Shown here piece after piece: positions 35,464 through 44,451 of a DNA stretch of 64,000 nucleotides. Position numbers and translations under genes: made by a program. Position 1 is the stretch's first letter; each line of letters begins with the position of its first letter. Origin of the DNA: Streptomyces alboniger (GTDB taxonomy: Bacteria; Actinomycetota; Actinomycetes; Streptomycetales; Streptomycetaceae); contig NZ_CP023695.1 of assembly GCF_008704395.1 (NCBI RefSeq), positions 7,812,001 to 7,876,000 on the forward strand, given 5' to 3'. The notes beneath the pieces are model-generated. The model made no database searches and had not been told where the DNA came from. It saw only the letters and a list, made by a program, of their open reading frames with translations.

Positions 35464-36603
35464 TCAGGTGCACCAACGGTTGAGACGCCGGGCCCCGACC
35501 CTGCGGTCCCACGTGACGGGCAATCTCTGAGGACCGCGGACGGTGGCGCTGGCGCTCCAGACCACGGCGTCGTCGGCAGCAGCCGGCCGGAGACCCGGCA
35601 GGCGGTCGAAGAGGACAGTCAGCGCCGCGCGAAGTTCTGCGCGAACGAGTTCGGCGCCAAGGCAGTGGTGAGGGCCCCAGCCGAAGGACAGATGGCGGGG
35701 TCCGGTGCGCAGCGGGACAAAGCGGTCGGGCTCGGTGAACACGTGCGGGTCTCGGTTCGCAGTGCCGAAGGCCACCGCGGCACGGGACCCAGCTGGTGTC
35801 ACTCGCGTCATGCCCATGGTGATGGACGGGCTGTAACGCAGCGTCTCCTCGACCGTCGCGTCCAGCAGCGCAGGATCGCTCAGCAGGCGGTCCAGGTGGG
35901 CGGGATGGACGAACAGACACAGCAGCGCGTTGGCCAGCTGATTCGAGGCCAGGATGTGCCCGTCGAAGAACAAGGACGCGGCCAAGCCCGTCAGCTCCCG
36001 CCCGCTCAGCCCACCACCTTGGTGAGCCGCGGCCAGCTCTCCCAGAAGTCCGCCCAGGCGACGGGAGGAGAAAAACAGGTTGCTCACGGCGCGGTGCAGA
36101 CCGGTCTCTGCCCGGTACAGCTGCGGTCCGCGTGCGTTGGGGGCAGCCGATCTCGCGCATGACCAGCGATACAGCTCCTCCCGCACTTCATCGGGAACAC
36201 CGAGTACGTCACAGTGCGTTTCGTAGGCGAAGGGGACACAGAATTCGGCCATCACGTCACAGCTCACCCCCGACCTGCGCATCCGTTCGGTGAGGGCATC
36301 GGCACGGCGTAGCAGTATCGGAAAGCGCCGCGTGATCGCGCGGGCAAAGAAGGAGGAGCCCAATAGGCCGCGGACGTAGGTGTGTTGCGGCGGATCCATC
36401 TCCGTTACCGACATGGCGGAGGCCGGCCCGAAGGGCACCTGTACCAGGCGGGCGCGGCTGTTCCGCGGGTCGGCCAGGAACCGGCGTGCTTGCGCATAGG
36501 AACCGATGGGCCGGCGGCCCTCCGGGGTCGGCCCGTTCAGGGCGCCGGGGCAGGACCCCGAGACGAATGCGTGTCCCCCGCTGCCGTGCACCACAGAACC
36601 CAC
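35464..36603 (-). CDS. cytochrome P450 lacking the acid-alcohol pair
   Basis: A 379-residue bacterial class I P450. The heme loop is LSFGWGPHHCLGAELVRAE with proximal Cys314; the K-helix ExxR is ETLR (253-256). The I-helix reads FFDGHILASNQL (212-223): the usual E/D-T pair of AGxE/DTT, needed for dioxygen activation, is replaced by I-L-A. Such P450s often act by coupling, rearrangement or use a substrate group for proton delivery. GTG 36603 is preferred over GTG 36651 because GGGGAGG sits 5 nt upstream. No ferredoxin gene is adjacent. Same-strand neighbours downstream are a GNAT and a B12-radical SAM enzyme. Confidence 0.85.
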   Translation of the reverse strand: MGSVVHGSGGHAFVSGSCPGALNGPTPEGRRPIGSYAQARRFLADPRNSRARLVQVPFGPASAMSVTEMDPPQHTYVRGLLGSSFFARAITRRFPILLRRADALTERMRRSGVSCDVMAEFCVPFAYETHCDVLGVPDEVREELYRWSCARSAAPNARGPQLYRAETGLHRAVSNLFFSSRRLGGLLGELAAAHQGGGLSGRELTGLAASLFFDGHILASNQLANALLCLFVHPAHLDRLLSDPALLDATVEETLRYSPSITMGMTRVTPAGSRAAVAFGTANRDPHVFTEPDRFVPLRTGPRHLSFGWGPHHCLGAELVRAELRAALTVLFDRLPGLRPAAADDAVVWSASATVRGPQRLPVTWDRRVGARRLNRWCT

Positions 36604-36680
36604 GTTTGCCTCCCCACCCCTTATCGGTAAACAGGCCGATCCGGCGGCCACCGGGGGCAGCCTCTACTCCGGAGGCTATA

Positions 36681-36743
36681 TCACCCGAATGCCGTATACA
36701 GCCATCGCCCCGGCATGCGCCGTAGGTGGACGGCGCCCAGCAT
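36681..36743 (-). CDS. possible short peptide upstream of the P450
   Basis: A 20-codon ORF from ATG 36743 ends MPGRWLYTAFG; a shorter version would start at ATG 36716. It ends 78 bp before the P450 start on the same strand. The tail has Trp, Tyr and Phe, the residue types cross-linked by RiPP P450s, but there is no clear ribosome site. I list it only because tiny precursors just upstream of a P450 are easily missed. Confidence 0.15.
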   Translation of the reverse strand: MLGAVHLRRMPGRWLYTAFG

Positions 36744-37285
36744 GAGGGGAGTCCGGAGTCCCGTGATGACGTTCCTATCGGGGCAAGGAGTGATCCATGA
36801 TGCTCCCCGAGGGGCCGGCACCCGGGCAACCCCCGTGCGCGGTCCATACGCTCGCTGGGACCTCGGTGTAGATCCTGGACCGCGGCCCGGTGTCGGCGAC
36901 GTGCTTCGTGCGGAGACCGTCCTGGTGTGGCCCGGCGTCGTTGATAGGGTCGCTGCCCGGAGCCGTGAGGTGGCTCTGCGACCTTCGGTGGCACTCCGAT
37001 CGTCCGGCCCATGTCCGGGTTGGGCAGTTGGGTCTACTGCGAGCCAGTACACCGGCAGCGCACCACTCTCGGCTGACCTCCTTCGACCATGCAGGAATTC
37101 CTCGACTTCGGGCACGCCCGTCCGGATGCGTGTTTCGTCCGGGCTGACCAGCTCGCCCGGCGCCTCCTCGCCCCGCCCAGCCTGAGCCGTCAACCCTCCC
37201 TCCGCCCACGACCACGGAACGAGACCGCGGGCAACGGCGCGAGAGCAGTAGCGAGAGCAGTAACGTCGACTTGGAGACACTCACG
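36744..37285. other. divergent intergenic region
   Basis: Between the minus-strand P450 group and the plus-strand DUF2156 gene. The open frames present are compositionally non-coding. It should hold promoters in both directions. Confidence 0.35.
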
Positions 37286-38272
37286 GTGGACCCCAGCGAA
37301 CTCAGCACCATCGACCCGGGCGACCGCGACCTGTACCGGGACCTCTTCGCGCAGGACTGGGCGCTTGGCTCCTACGGCAACTGCTGGACCTACGTCACCC
37401 AGGCCTGCCGTCAGCTGGGCCTGGGCCACAAGTACCTCGACGGCTCGACCCTGATAAGCATCGGCCGCCACGGCGACAGCTACGTGCTGACCCGTCCGGT
37501 GGGGCCCCGGGCCGCGCGGGCCGCCGCCGAGCTGGCCCACGAACTCGCCCGCGACACCGGCGCCCCGGTCTACCTCAAACACGTCGGCCAGCCCGACGCC
37601 GAAGAACTGACCCGCCGTCACGGCTTCCTGCCGATGGACCGCCACCCCTGGACACCGAGCTCACCGCTGGACGACGCGACCTACCCCGATGTACTCGTGA
37701 ACACCGCTGAACTCGCCGAGCTCGGCCTCAAGACGCCAGACCGCAGCAAACTGCGGATGCGTCTCAACCGGTTCCGCAACGGATGCGTCGACGGCCATAC
37801 AGGCGTGAGTGCGCGCCAGTATCGGCCGCCCGAGGATGACGCGTGGAAGCGGACCGCCCGCGAGATCGCCGCCGCCTGGTCCGCCGGACGCGGCCACGAC
37901 ACCAACGACGGCCACGCCTACACCAACATGATCGACCACCCCGCCGACGGTGCGTACGTCTACCTCGCGGAAGTCGACGAACACCCCTGCGGCTTCTACC
38001 TCTTCGAGGCGATCGGCCCCGACACGGTCGCCTGCTACGCCAATCTGTGCCCCGACGCCACCCGGCCTGGTCTGACGGAGACGGCCCTGTGCACCGTCCT
38101 CGCCGACCTTCACCGCCACGGCATCACCACCGTCAACCTCGGCGGATCCGAACACCACACCCTGCACACCTACAAACTCAAGTTCGGCTCCCCGCGCACC
38201 TTGACCACCGTCAACCTCGTCACCCCGCCCCCGGCCGGCACATGGTCCGGCACGAACAGGGCCGTTCCCTGA
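37286..38272 (+). CDS. DUF2156/GNAT-like acyltransferase
   Basis: A 328-residue protein resembling the C-terminal acyltransferase domain of aminoacyl-lipid synthases (MprF-like, DUF2156). Its last third has TTVNLGGSEHHTLHTYKLKF, the usual LGGSE...LxxYKxKFG motif of this double-GNAT fold. No membrane helices are present, so this is a soluble member, perhaps acylating a small molecule or peptide. GTG 37286 (GGAG 9 nt upstream) is preferred to TTG 37271. It is divergent from the P450 and 545 bp ahead of cobM. Confidence 0.75.
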   Translation: MDPSELSTIDPGDRDLYRDLFAQDWALGSYGNCWTYVTQACRQLGLGHKYLDGSTLISIGRHGDSYVLTRPVGPRAARAAAELAHELARDTGAPVYLKHVGQPDAEELTRRHGFLPMDRHPWTPSSPLDDATYPDVLVNTAELAELGLKTPDRSKLRMRLNRFRNGCVDGHTGVSARQYRPPEDDAWKRTAREIAAAWSAGRGHDTNDGHAYTNMIDHPADGAYVYLAEVDEHPCGFYLFEAIGPDTVACYANLCPDATRPGLTETALCTVLADLHRHGITTVNLGGSEHHTLHTYKLKFGSPRTLTTVNLVTPPPAGTWSGTNRAVP

Positions 38273-38328
38273 GCCGTGCGCACACCGAGACGGGATCTCC
38301 CTGATCGGAACAACGACGATGAGGGTCA

Positions 38329-38751
38329 ATGCCAGCAGCCGTCAGCGCGTTGCAGGAAGCGGAAGTGGCGGCTGCCTACGCTGCTTCGCCCGCAGCTCGG
38401 AGCGTCGACCCGACGATGCTGCCCTGTCTGGATGAGCCGTGGAAAGAACTCCTCGCCAGGCGTGCATTCGCCGTCGCCGAGGACTGGCGAGGTCAGATCG
38501 ACGGCCTCGACCTCACTCCCACCTTCCTGCTCAGCAAGCGAGAACCAGCACGTCGCCACGAGCGAACCGGCCCTGTCCCGTTCGGGCCTTCCGCGGTCCC
38601 GCACCAAGGTCTCCAACTCGCCGAAGGGGAGTCAGGAGAGCGAGGACGAGAAGCGCAGCCTGGTACCAGAAGCCCCGGCGCCTACGCCTCAGGATCTTCC
38701 GGCCCGTCGGCGCCTTCATTGGCCGGAAACTGTGCGGGCGTCGTCCGGTAA
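38329..38751 (+). CDS. hypothetical, weakly supported
   Basis: ATG 38329 with GAGGG close upstream opens a frame whose first 65 residues look protein-like (LQEAEVAAAYAASPAARSVD, LARRAFAVAEDWRGQIDGLD). The rest is low-complexity and probably not coding. It may be a remnant of a gene between the acyltransferase and cobM. Confidence 0.3.
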   Translation: MPAAVSALQEAEVAAAYAASPAARSVDPTMLPCLDEPWKELLARRAFAVAEDWRGQIDGLDLTPTFLLSKREPARRHERTGPVPFGPSAVPHQGLQLAEGESGERGREAQPGTRSPGAYASGSSGPSAPSLAGNCAGVVR

Positions 38752-38816
38752 ACAGGGATCGTTCTCCATTTGTCTGCCGTTGGCTGGTGGATAGTTGGAG
38801 CGAGGAGCGCACGCGT

Positions 38817-39554
38817 ATGACTGTGTACTTCGTCGGCGCCGGGCCCGGCGCGGCGGATTTGATCACCATCCGGGGTCGAGACCTCCTGGGTCGCTGCGGT
38901 CTGTGTCTCTATCCGGGGAGCATGACCCCCATTGATCTGCTCGCCTTCTGCCCGTCGGATGCGACCGTTGTCGACGCATCGAGCCTTCCGCTCGGCGAAG
39001 CCTTGGCGCGGATGGTCTCGGCGCATCGGCGGGGCGTGGACGTCGTGCGCCTGTGCTCGGGGGACCCGTCGCTCTACAGCACGCTCGCCGAGCAGATCCG
39101 CATGCTGGACAAGGAGGACGTGCCGCACGTGGTAGTACCGGGCGTGTCCGCATTCGCGGCCTCCGCTGCCGTCTTGGGCCGTGAGCTGACCGTTCCCGGA
39201 GTTGGGCAGAGTCTGGTCATCACGCGGGTCAGGTCGCGGCCGGGCTCGATGCCCGAGGGGGAGACGCTGTCGAACTTCGCGCAGACCGGGACGACGCTCG
39301 CGATCTACCTGGTGATCAATCATGTGGACCAGGTCGTCGAGGAGCTGCTTCCGTACTACGGCGCCAACTGCCCAGCGGCGGTAGTGGCGTTGGCGAGTCA
39401 GCGCGGTGAGCAGGTCGTGCGCTCGACGCTCGCGTGCCTGGCTCACGATGTGCGTGAGGCCGGAGTGACACGCATCGCGACGCTGCTGGTGGGCCGGACC
39501 CTCGAAGCCGAGGGATTCCCGGACAGCTTTCTGCACTCCGATACGAATGGATGA
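38817..39554 (+). CDS. cobM: CobM-like precorrin-4 C11-methyltransferase
   Basis: A 245-residue tetrapyrrole methylase. It carries the family start YFVGAGPGAADLITIRGRDL, the CobM-type YPGSMTPIDLLAFCP, and the SAM pocket RLCSGDPSLYSTLAEQI and PHVVVPGVSAFAAS. CobM/CbiF methylates C11 of precorrin-4 in the corrin pathway. The ATG at 38817 has GAGGAG 10 nt upstream. It lies 6 bp before a CobA/CysG-like gene, forming a two-gene unit away from any main cobalamin operon. Confidence 0.88.
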   Translation: MTVYFVGAGPGAADLITIRGRDLLGRCGLCLYPGSMTPIDLLAFCPSDATVVDASSLPLGEALARMVSAHRRGVDVVRLCSGDPSLYSTLAEQIRMLDKEDVPHVVVPGVSAFAASAAVLGRELTVPGVGQSLVITRVRSRPGSMPEGETLSNFAQTGTTLAIYLVINHVDQVVEELLPYYGANCPAAVVALASQRGEQVVRSTLACLAHDVREAGVTRIATLLVGRTLEAEGFPDSFLHSDTNG

Positions 39555-39560
39555 AGTCGC

Positions 39561-40703
39561 TTGATTCCCGCAGCTCGTCTTTCACATTCCGTGGCACGAC
39601 CCTTGTCGGCCGAGCTTGATCTGGCGGAGCGCCGGGTGGTCGTGTTCGGAGGGGAGCCCGCTGCCCTGCGGTACCTCGCGCGCCTTGGCCGTACCGGTGC
39701 GCACATCACAGTCGTGGCGCCTGCCGTGTGCCCCGCGATCGGAGCCATGGCGCAGGCGGGACGGATCCGGTGGCACGAGCGGTCATGGCAGCCAGAGGAC
39801 CTGGACGACGTCTGGTACGCGGTCGCCTGCACCCCGGAACACAACGAGGCCATCGCCCTGGCCGCCGAGCACAAGCGGGTATTCTGCACCCGCGCGGACA
39901 CGCAGGGCGCAGCGGACGTCCGCCCGGACCATCCGGCTCAGGGCGTAGCCCTGATCGGCGCCGGACCAGGAGATCCGGACCTGATCACCGTGAGGGGCAG
40001 GGAGCTGCTCGCCACCGCCGACGTGGTCATTGTCGACCGGCTGGCACCGCTCGCGTTGTTGGCCGACCTCCGGCCGGGGGCGGAGATCATCGACGCGGCC
40101 AAACTGCCCTACAGCCGGACCATGGCCCAAGAGCACATCAACGAGGTCATGGTCGACCGTGCCCTGTCGGGACGGTTCGTGGTCCGACTCAAGGGCGGAG
40201 ACCCGTACCTGTTCGGATGCGGCTTCGAAGAAGTCTCCGCCTGTGCGAAGGCGGGCGTGCCGGTCACCGTGGTACCCGGAGTCAGCAGTGCACTGGCTGC
40301 ACCGGCGCTGGCGGGAATCCCGGTGACCCACCGCGGCATGGCCCAGGAAGTGACCATCGTCTCCGGGCACGTACCCACCGATCACGCCGCAAGCCTCGTC
40401 GACTGGTCCGCTCTCGGCCGGCTCAGGGGCACCCTGGTCATCCTCATGGGCGTCACGCACGTGGCCAAGAGCAGCGAGCTGCTAATCCGAGCGGGACGGG
40501 ACGCGGCCACACCGGTCGTCGTCGTCCAGGACGCCGCCACCCGCTTCCAGCGCGTACTGCGCTCCACGCTGGCGGACCTCGCCCAGGACTGCGCAACTCA
40601 CCACATCGCACCACCCGCCGTGTTCGTCGTCGGCCCGACGGCAGGACTGGAAGCCCCCCAGGCGCAGGACGCGGCCGAAGCACCGCACACGCTCGTGCCC
40701 TGA
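39561..40703 (+). CDS. cobA: CysG/CobA-like uroporphyrinogen-III methyltransferase
   Basis: A 380-residue protein. Residues from about 20 to 130 resemble the NAD-dependent precorrin-2 dehydrogenase domain of siroheme synthase (RRVVVFGGEPAALRYLARLG). From about 135 the SUMT domain starts with VALIGAGPGDPDLITVRGRE and continues with VVRLKGGDPYLFGCGFEEVS, VTVVPGVSSALAAPALAGIP and VTHRGMAQEVTIVSGH. It makes precorrin-2, the shared precursor of siroheme and B12. The start is uncertain (TTG 39561 or GTG 39591, neither with a strong ribosome site). Coupled by position to cobM. Confidence 0.88.
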   Translation: MIPAARLSHSVARPLSAELDLAERRVVVFGGEPAALRYLARLGRTGAHITVVAPAVCPAIGAMAQAGRIRWHERSWQPEDLDDVWYAVACTPEHNEAIALAAEHKRVFCTRADTQGAADVRPDHPAQGVALIGAGPGDPDLITVRGRELLATADVVIVDRLAPLALLADLRPGAEIIDAAKLPYSRTMAQEHINEVMVDRALSGRFVVRLKGGDPYLFGCGFEEVSACAKAGVPVTVVPGVSSALAAPALAGIPVTHRGMAQEVTIVSGHVPTDHAASLVDWSALGRLRGTLVILMGVTHVAKSSELLIRAGRDAATPVVVVQDAATRFQRVLRSTLADLAQDCATHHIAPPAVFVVGPTAGLEAPQAQDAAEAPHTLVP

Positions 40704-41053
40704 GGGAAAGCTGTCCGGCGTGGCGCCGATGGAAGCGTCATCTACCGTGAGGCCCCTTACCACGGACCGTAGTGTCAACAGGCGGCAGTGGTGGCGCAGG
40801 ACGCTGCTGAAGCCGTTGGCGCTCATGGCGAAGTGCCCCAAACTTGCGGGGGATGCCTGCGAGGTTCCGCCTTCCTCGACATATCTGCTCCGCTGCTGCG
40901 GGGCGAGCTCGCTGACGGTGCACCGCATCACCGCCGGTGCCGTCCTACCGGAGGGACGCGCCCGCACGCGGGGTGCAGCCTGGTCGAGGGGGTGCGCGGG
41001 TTGCGGGGCACCCTCGGGCAGGAGGGTGCCCCGCAGTCCACACCGCGCATTAC
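40704..41053. other. intergenic after cobA
   Basis: No gene apart from the hairpin at 41003-41034. Open frames are short and unconvincing. Confidence 0.35.
41003..41034. terminator. strong hairpin, possibly bidirectional
   Basis: Perfect 13-bp stem GCGGGGCACCCTC / GAGGGTGCCCCGC with a 6-nt loop. It lies 19 bp beyond the stop of the minus-strand small basic protein gene and 300 bp beyond cobA on the plus strand, so it could end both transcripts. Confidence 0.7.
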
Positions 41054-41215
41054 TCAGGGTGCGGTCTCGTTTTCCCGGGTCACCTGCGCCGGGCTCGACG
41101 CACTTCGGCCTGTCCTGTCTGTGCTCCGCTGCTGTGACCCTGGACGATCCACGCCCTGGCCGTCCTTGCGGTTCGCCTCAGCGGCTCGCCTGTCGAGCTT
41201 CTTGTGCCTGGCCAT
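41054..41215 (-). CDS. small basic hydrophilic protein
   Basis: A 53-residue Lys/Arg/Gln-rich protein (MARHKKLDRRAAEANRKDGQ) that looks disordered. GAGGAG lies 5 nt before ATG 41215 and a strong hairpin follows the stop, so gene structure is good even without homology. Function unknown; it may bind nucleic acid. Confidence 0.5.
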   Translation of the reverse strand: MARHKKLDRRAAEANRKDGQGVDRPGSQQRSTDRTGRSASSPAQVTRENETAP

Positions 41216-41730
41216 CTCAGCTCCTCGTGCAGGGGATATCTGGCGCCACGGATGCCGTGCAGTGACAACAACCGTGCCTTCAGGCAAACAGCGTGGCGCC
41301 GGATGCGCGACTTGGCGCTGTCTGAACTGCGGTTTGTGCGCCGAGTTTCCACTGAAGGAGCGTGCTGTAGCAGTAGGTGAGTCTTGCGCCGACCTTGTAG
41401 GTCACCAACACTTCTCGACGTCGTGACCGAGGCATACAGCGCCGGGCGCCGGGCCACGGTCACCGAGATCGGCGCCCTTTCTGACGAGGCCCGGGCCGAT
41501 GCCCCAGTTGGTGAGCATGCGGATCACGTCCAGCTTGTGGTGGTCCAGGAGGTGCGACTCGTCGATCTCGACCGCGGGGTGCGGCAGTGCTCGTGGGCCT
41601 CGGCCGCCAGCGCGGCGTGCGCCTGAGCCGCACGAGCTGAACGGGTGCGCCATTCGGAGGTGCGCCTGATCAGATGCTGCTCCTGCGTGGCATAACCAGC
41701 AAAGCAATGACCCTTGTCGAGGAGGTTTCA
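41216..41730. other. intergenic, no gene seen
   Basis: No supported gene in 515 bp. The end carries the GAGGAGG ribosome site for the secreted protein at 41731. Confidence 0.35.
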
Positions 41731-42228
41731 ATGTCCCGATCCGCGACGGCCGGTACCGTGCGGTCTGTTGTTCTGAGTGCAGCTGCTGCTGTCGCAGCCA
41801 CGGCGTGCCTGCCCGCAGTGGCTGCGACAGCAGTCGAGCCCAAAGCCTCTCTCACCATCAACTCCGGCACGCTGAAGCCCAAGGTGCGGGCTGCGTGGCT
41901 CAATATGACGGCAACGTGCCACAGTGGCGGGGAGGCTACCTTGGCCTATGCCGTGGCGAATGTACATGGCCGCTCGTACGCATACGAACGGGAAGTCGCG
42001 GGCGAGGTCCTCAACGATGCCACCCCGACCAATGTGGGAGACCCCGTTCCCACGTACAAAAAGGTGACCGTGGTGTGTGACGGGAAACCACACGACCTCA
42101 AGGTGAAGTTGCGGGCGAAGTCGACCGCCTGGCCGGCCGCTGGCACCGGCAGGGCGGGGGCAGCTCTGAGCAAGTCCGGTTCGAGAATCGCCGAAACGAA
42201 AACTGAGGTGCCCTTCCGCTTTGAGTAA
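41731..42228 (+). CDS. secreted protein of unknown function
   Basis: A 165-residue protein with an N-terminal signal peptide (SVVLSAAAAVAATACLPAVA, cleavage near ATA). GAGGAGG lies 6 nt before the ATG. The mature part contains two widely spaced Cys (ATCHSGGEATLAYAVANVHG and VTVVCDGKPHDLKVKLRAKS), suggesting one disulfide and an all-beta domain. No family recognised. Confidence 0.75.
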   Translation: MSRSATAGTVRSVVLSAAAAVAATACLPAVAATAVEPKASLTINSGTLKPKVRAAWLNMTATCHSGGEATLAYAVANVHGRSYAYEREVAGEVLNDATPTNVGDPVPTYKKVTVVCDGKPHDLKVKLRAKSTAWPAAGTGRAGAALSKSGSRIAETKTEVPFRFE

Positions 42229-42327
42229 TGAGTAACCCTCTGCCGTGACGCGTCGGGGCTGGCCGGGCGCCGGCCTGTACTGCTGAGCCGGGCGACCCGG
42301 GTCTGCCGGCCTGTTCGGGTTCGGTTC

Positions 42328-42513
42328 CTAGCACGTACCACTGTGCCAACCCTGCTGCACGTACAAGGTGACCTCTGGCCCTTCATCGGTGGTCTGCGTG
42401 ATTCGATACGCCTCGACTGCGGACGCGACATCGTGCCTATCGCCCTCGATCACGGCCGGATCACCCGGGCGGGCCTCAATCCGAACTCGACGGGGCTCCA
42501 GAAACGTGCTCAT
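42328..42513 (-). CDS. small hypothetical protein
   Basis: A 61-residue reading (MSTFLEPRRVRIEARPGDPA ... VTLYVQQGWHSGTC) with a coherent, beta-rich, protein-like composition. The ribosome site is weak. Convergent with the secreted protein gene. Confidence 0.4.
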   Translation of the reverse strand: MSTFLEPRRVRIEARPGDPAVIEGDRHDVASAVEAYRITQTTDEGPEVTLYVQQGWHSGTC

Positions 42514-43105
42514 GGCCCGACCCTAGGTGCGTGAAAAGCACGCCCTGCAGAGCAGCAGAGCACGCCCGACCTTGGCTGTCGGCGACCGCCCATCTTTGTC
42601 GGACTGTTCGGGCTTGCTGGTCTCGGGCCGAGAAGCGGCCCGGGACCAGGGGATCAGATGGCCTGGCGGCCGAAGTCGGCCCAGGGGGAGGTGCCGGGCT
42701 GCACGGAGCGGGCTTCGTCGGCGACGACGAGGTCGGCGGGGCGGGTGCTGTGGCGGCGGTGCCGGACGATGGACATCAAGTACCAGAGCGACGTCACTCA
42801 GCTGATCCCGCTGGTGGACAAGGGTCCGGTTGTGGCCGGACACGTTGGCCGGCCACGGCGCAGGCCCGACATGCTCCGACCGTCTTCACCGATCGAGAGC
42901 ACCTGGTCCGAGCCGTCCGCAGTGGCATGCACAGAATCCAGTACATCCCGTCCCTCATTGATGGCTGCCTTGCCGGCACCGGCCTCATGCCATGAGGCCA
43001 TGAGACCAACCTGACAACCCTTCGGAAAGCTCAGTGACAGGGCATGCGCGCGGGTGCTGGAGGAGGTGTGCTGAGCCGTTCCTTCCATGACGCCGGAGGT
43101 ATGCC
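42514..43105. other. intergenic, no gene seen
   Basis: Several short overlapping frames, none with family features or a good start. The last bases hold the GGAGG site of the small secreted peptide. Confidence 0.35.
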
Positions 43106-43249
43106 ATGCGCATGCGCGCTGCCCTCACAGTCATCATCCTGGCCAGTACTCTGACTCTCTGCGGCTCCACAGCCACCCATGCTGAGCCGCTCCCCCCGAT
43201 CTCGATTCCTGAGATCGAGCTTCCCGAGGTCCCCGGGTCGAGCCGCTGA
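43106..43249 (+). CDS. 47-residue secreted peptide
   Basis: A short gene: GGAGG 6 nt before the ATG. The product starts MRMRAALTVIILASTLTLCG, a signal peptide with likely cleavage after THA. The mature part is only about 20 residues and very regular, with repeated Pro-hydrophobic-acid steps (EPLPPISIPEIELPEVPGSS). It might be a surface or signalling peptide. No homologue recognised. Confidence 0.55.
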   Translation: MRMRAALTVIILASTLTLCGSTATHAEPLPPISIPEIELPEVPGSSR

Positions 43250-43399
43250 CACGGTCGTAGTGGGGGATTCGATCAGGAGCCATACGGTCAGGCCGGGCGG
43301 CCGACTGCGGGCGCTCGGACTGATCACCCATCCGGCCGACCGTTGGCGAGCGCCTGGTCGGGCCCCCGTGTCTTTGCCGCCTTCCGTGTCGTTCAAGTC

Positions 43400-43700
43400 A
43401 TTCGCCCTCAACGACACGATGGCGAACGGGCGCAGGCATGCGCGGTGCTGGAGCACACAGCGTTCCGCGGCTTCGCCGAGGTTGTGCCACACGTGCCACC
43501 GACCGGCACGCTGGGCCGCGTTAGGCACACCTCGTCGGGCGCCTTCGGCATAGACCGCGGCACGGTCGCGACAGATGACCTCGATGCCGTCGCGGTCGGC
43601 GAGCCAGGCGGCGAGTGTGTCGGCGTTCCGGTCGGGCAGCAGGTCGACAGGGCGGCGGGCGTCCCTGCGCGGCGACGTCCGCAGTGTGCGCGGTGTTGCG
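43400..43700 (-). pseudogene. ISL3 transposase internal fragment
   Basis: Minus-strand residues RRPVDLLPDRNADTLAAWLA, EVICRDRAAVYAEGARRGVP and RWHVWHNLGEAAERCVLQHR are the DDE core of ISL3-family transposases. The zinc-finger N-terminus and C-terminus are absent. Confidence 0.75.
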
Positions 43701-43843
43701 TGAGTGTTGCCTGAGACAGGGTGGTTGACTCGAATGCCCCGGCTCCAGCCGGAAGTAATCGGAAGGGTCCGCCTTGTCGAATGCCCAGCGGGCAAAGACT
43801 CGACAGGTCCGGGGCCCCTCTGGCCCCGCGCCGCCGCCGTCAC

Positions 43844-43990
43844 TCAATAGGACACCCACCCGGTGGAATGACGTCGGTTCACCGCGCCGAGCGACACGCG
43901 CGCGAGCACTGTGTCGTCGCAGTCGACCACCGTGAAGGCGAAGGCCGAACCGGCAGCCCCCTGGTCCCTCCGCTCTTCGATCCACTGAGC
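43844..43990 (-). pseudogene. GNAT N-acetyltransferase fragment
   Basis: The reading AFAFTVVDCDDTVLARVSLG followed by AVNRRHSTGWVSY matches the middle strands of GNAT proteins. The frame is fused upstream to a non-coding tandem repeat and ends early. Confidence 0.5.
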
Positions 43991-44037
43991 TGAGGAGCGG
44001 GATGAATCCATCGGCTCTCGCTGCTCTGCCGGTGCAC

Positions 44038-44109
44038 GCTCATACACACGTACATGCTCATACACACGTGCATGCTCATACACACGTACATGCTCATACA
44101 CACGTGCAT
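44038..44109. repeat. 18-bp tandem minisatellite, four units
   Basis: Four perfect 18-bp units alternate between GCTCATACACACGTACAT and GCTCATACACACGTGCAT, so there is a 36-bp higher-order period. Degenerate units run on to about 44150. GC content is far lower than the surroundings. Translated on the minus strand it gives YEHARV/YEHVRV repeats; there are no spacers, so it is not CRISPR. Confidence 0.92.
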
Positions 44110-44451
44110 GCTCATACTCATGCACATGCGCGCGCTCATGTTCAAGCGCATGCGCGAATCGGCGAACGCGGTCTTCAGCGAAGTCGCGTCGCGCGGCACC
44201 CACTTGCCCGGCACCAGGCCGGACAAGGTCTCCACACGATCAAGCACCAGCCGACCCTGCCCCCTCCGCGGCCACCTCTCATGTCGTTTCCGGCCGCCCG
44301 GCGAGGGGCACGGGAGCCACCCGGGACGGCGGGCGGGGCGTCCGTTGAACGGCCCGTTGTGGTCCCCCGTGACAGTGACCCAGCGGCCGGCCGGGGGAGT
44401 CCGGCCGCTGGGAGACAACGGCGACTGCGGGCGTCGCAGCCCCGGACGGCC
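44110..44451. other. intergenic, decayed sequence
   Basis: No intact gene. A minus-strand reading near 44150-44240 (RLVLDRVETLSGLVPGKWVP) looks like a piece of a former protein I cannot identify. Confidence 0.35.

Noticed and set aside
36681..37280. 199-codon minus-strand frame upstream of the P450
   Set aside because: Low-complexity, Arg/Ser/Thr/Pro-rich, no domain, and spans the region expected to hold divergent promoters.
44038..44150. CRISPR-like repeat array
   Set aside because: Units are directly adjacent with no spacers and no cas genes nearby; it is a minisatellite.
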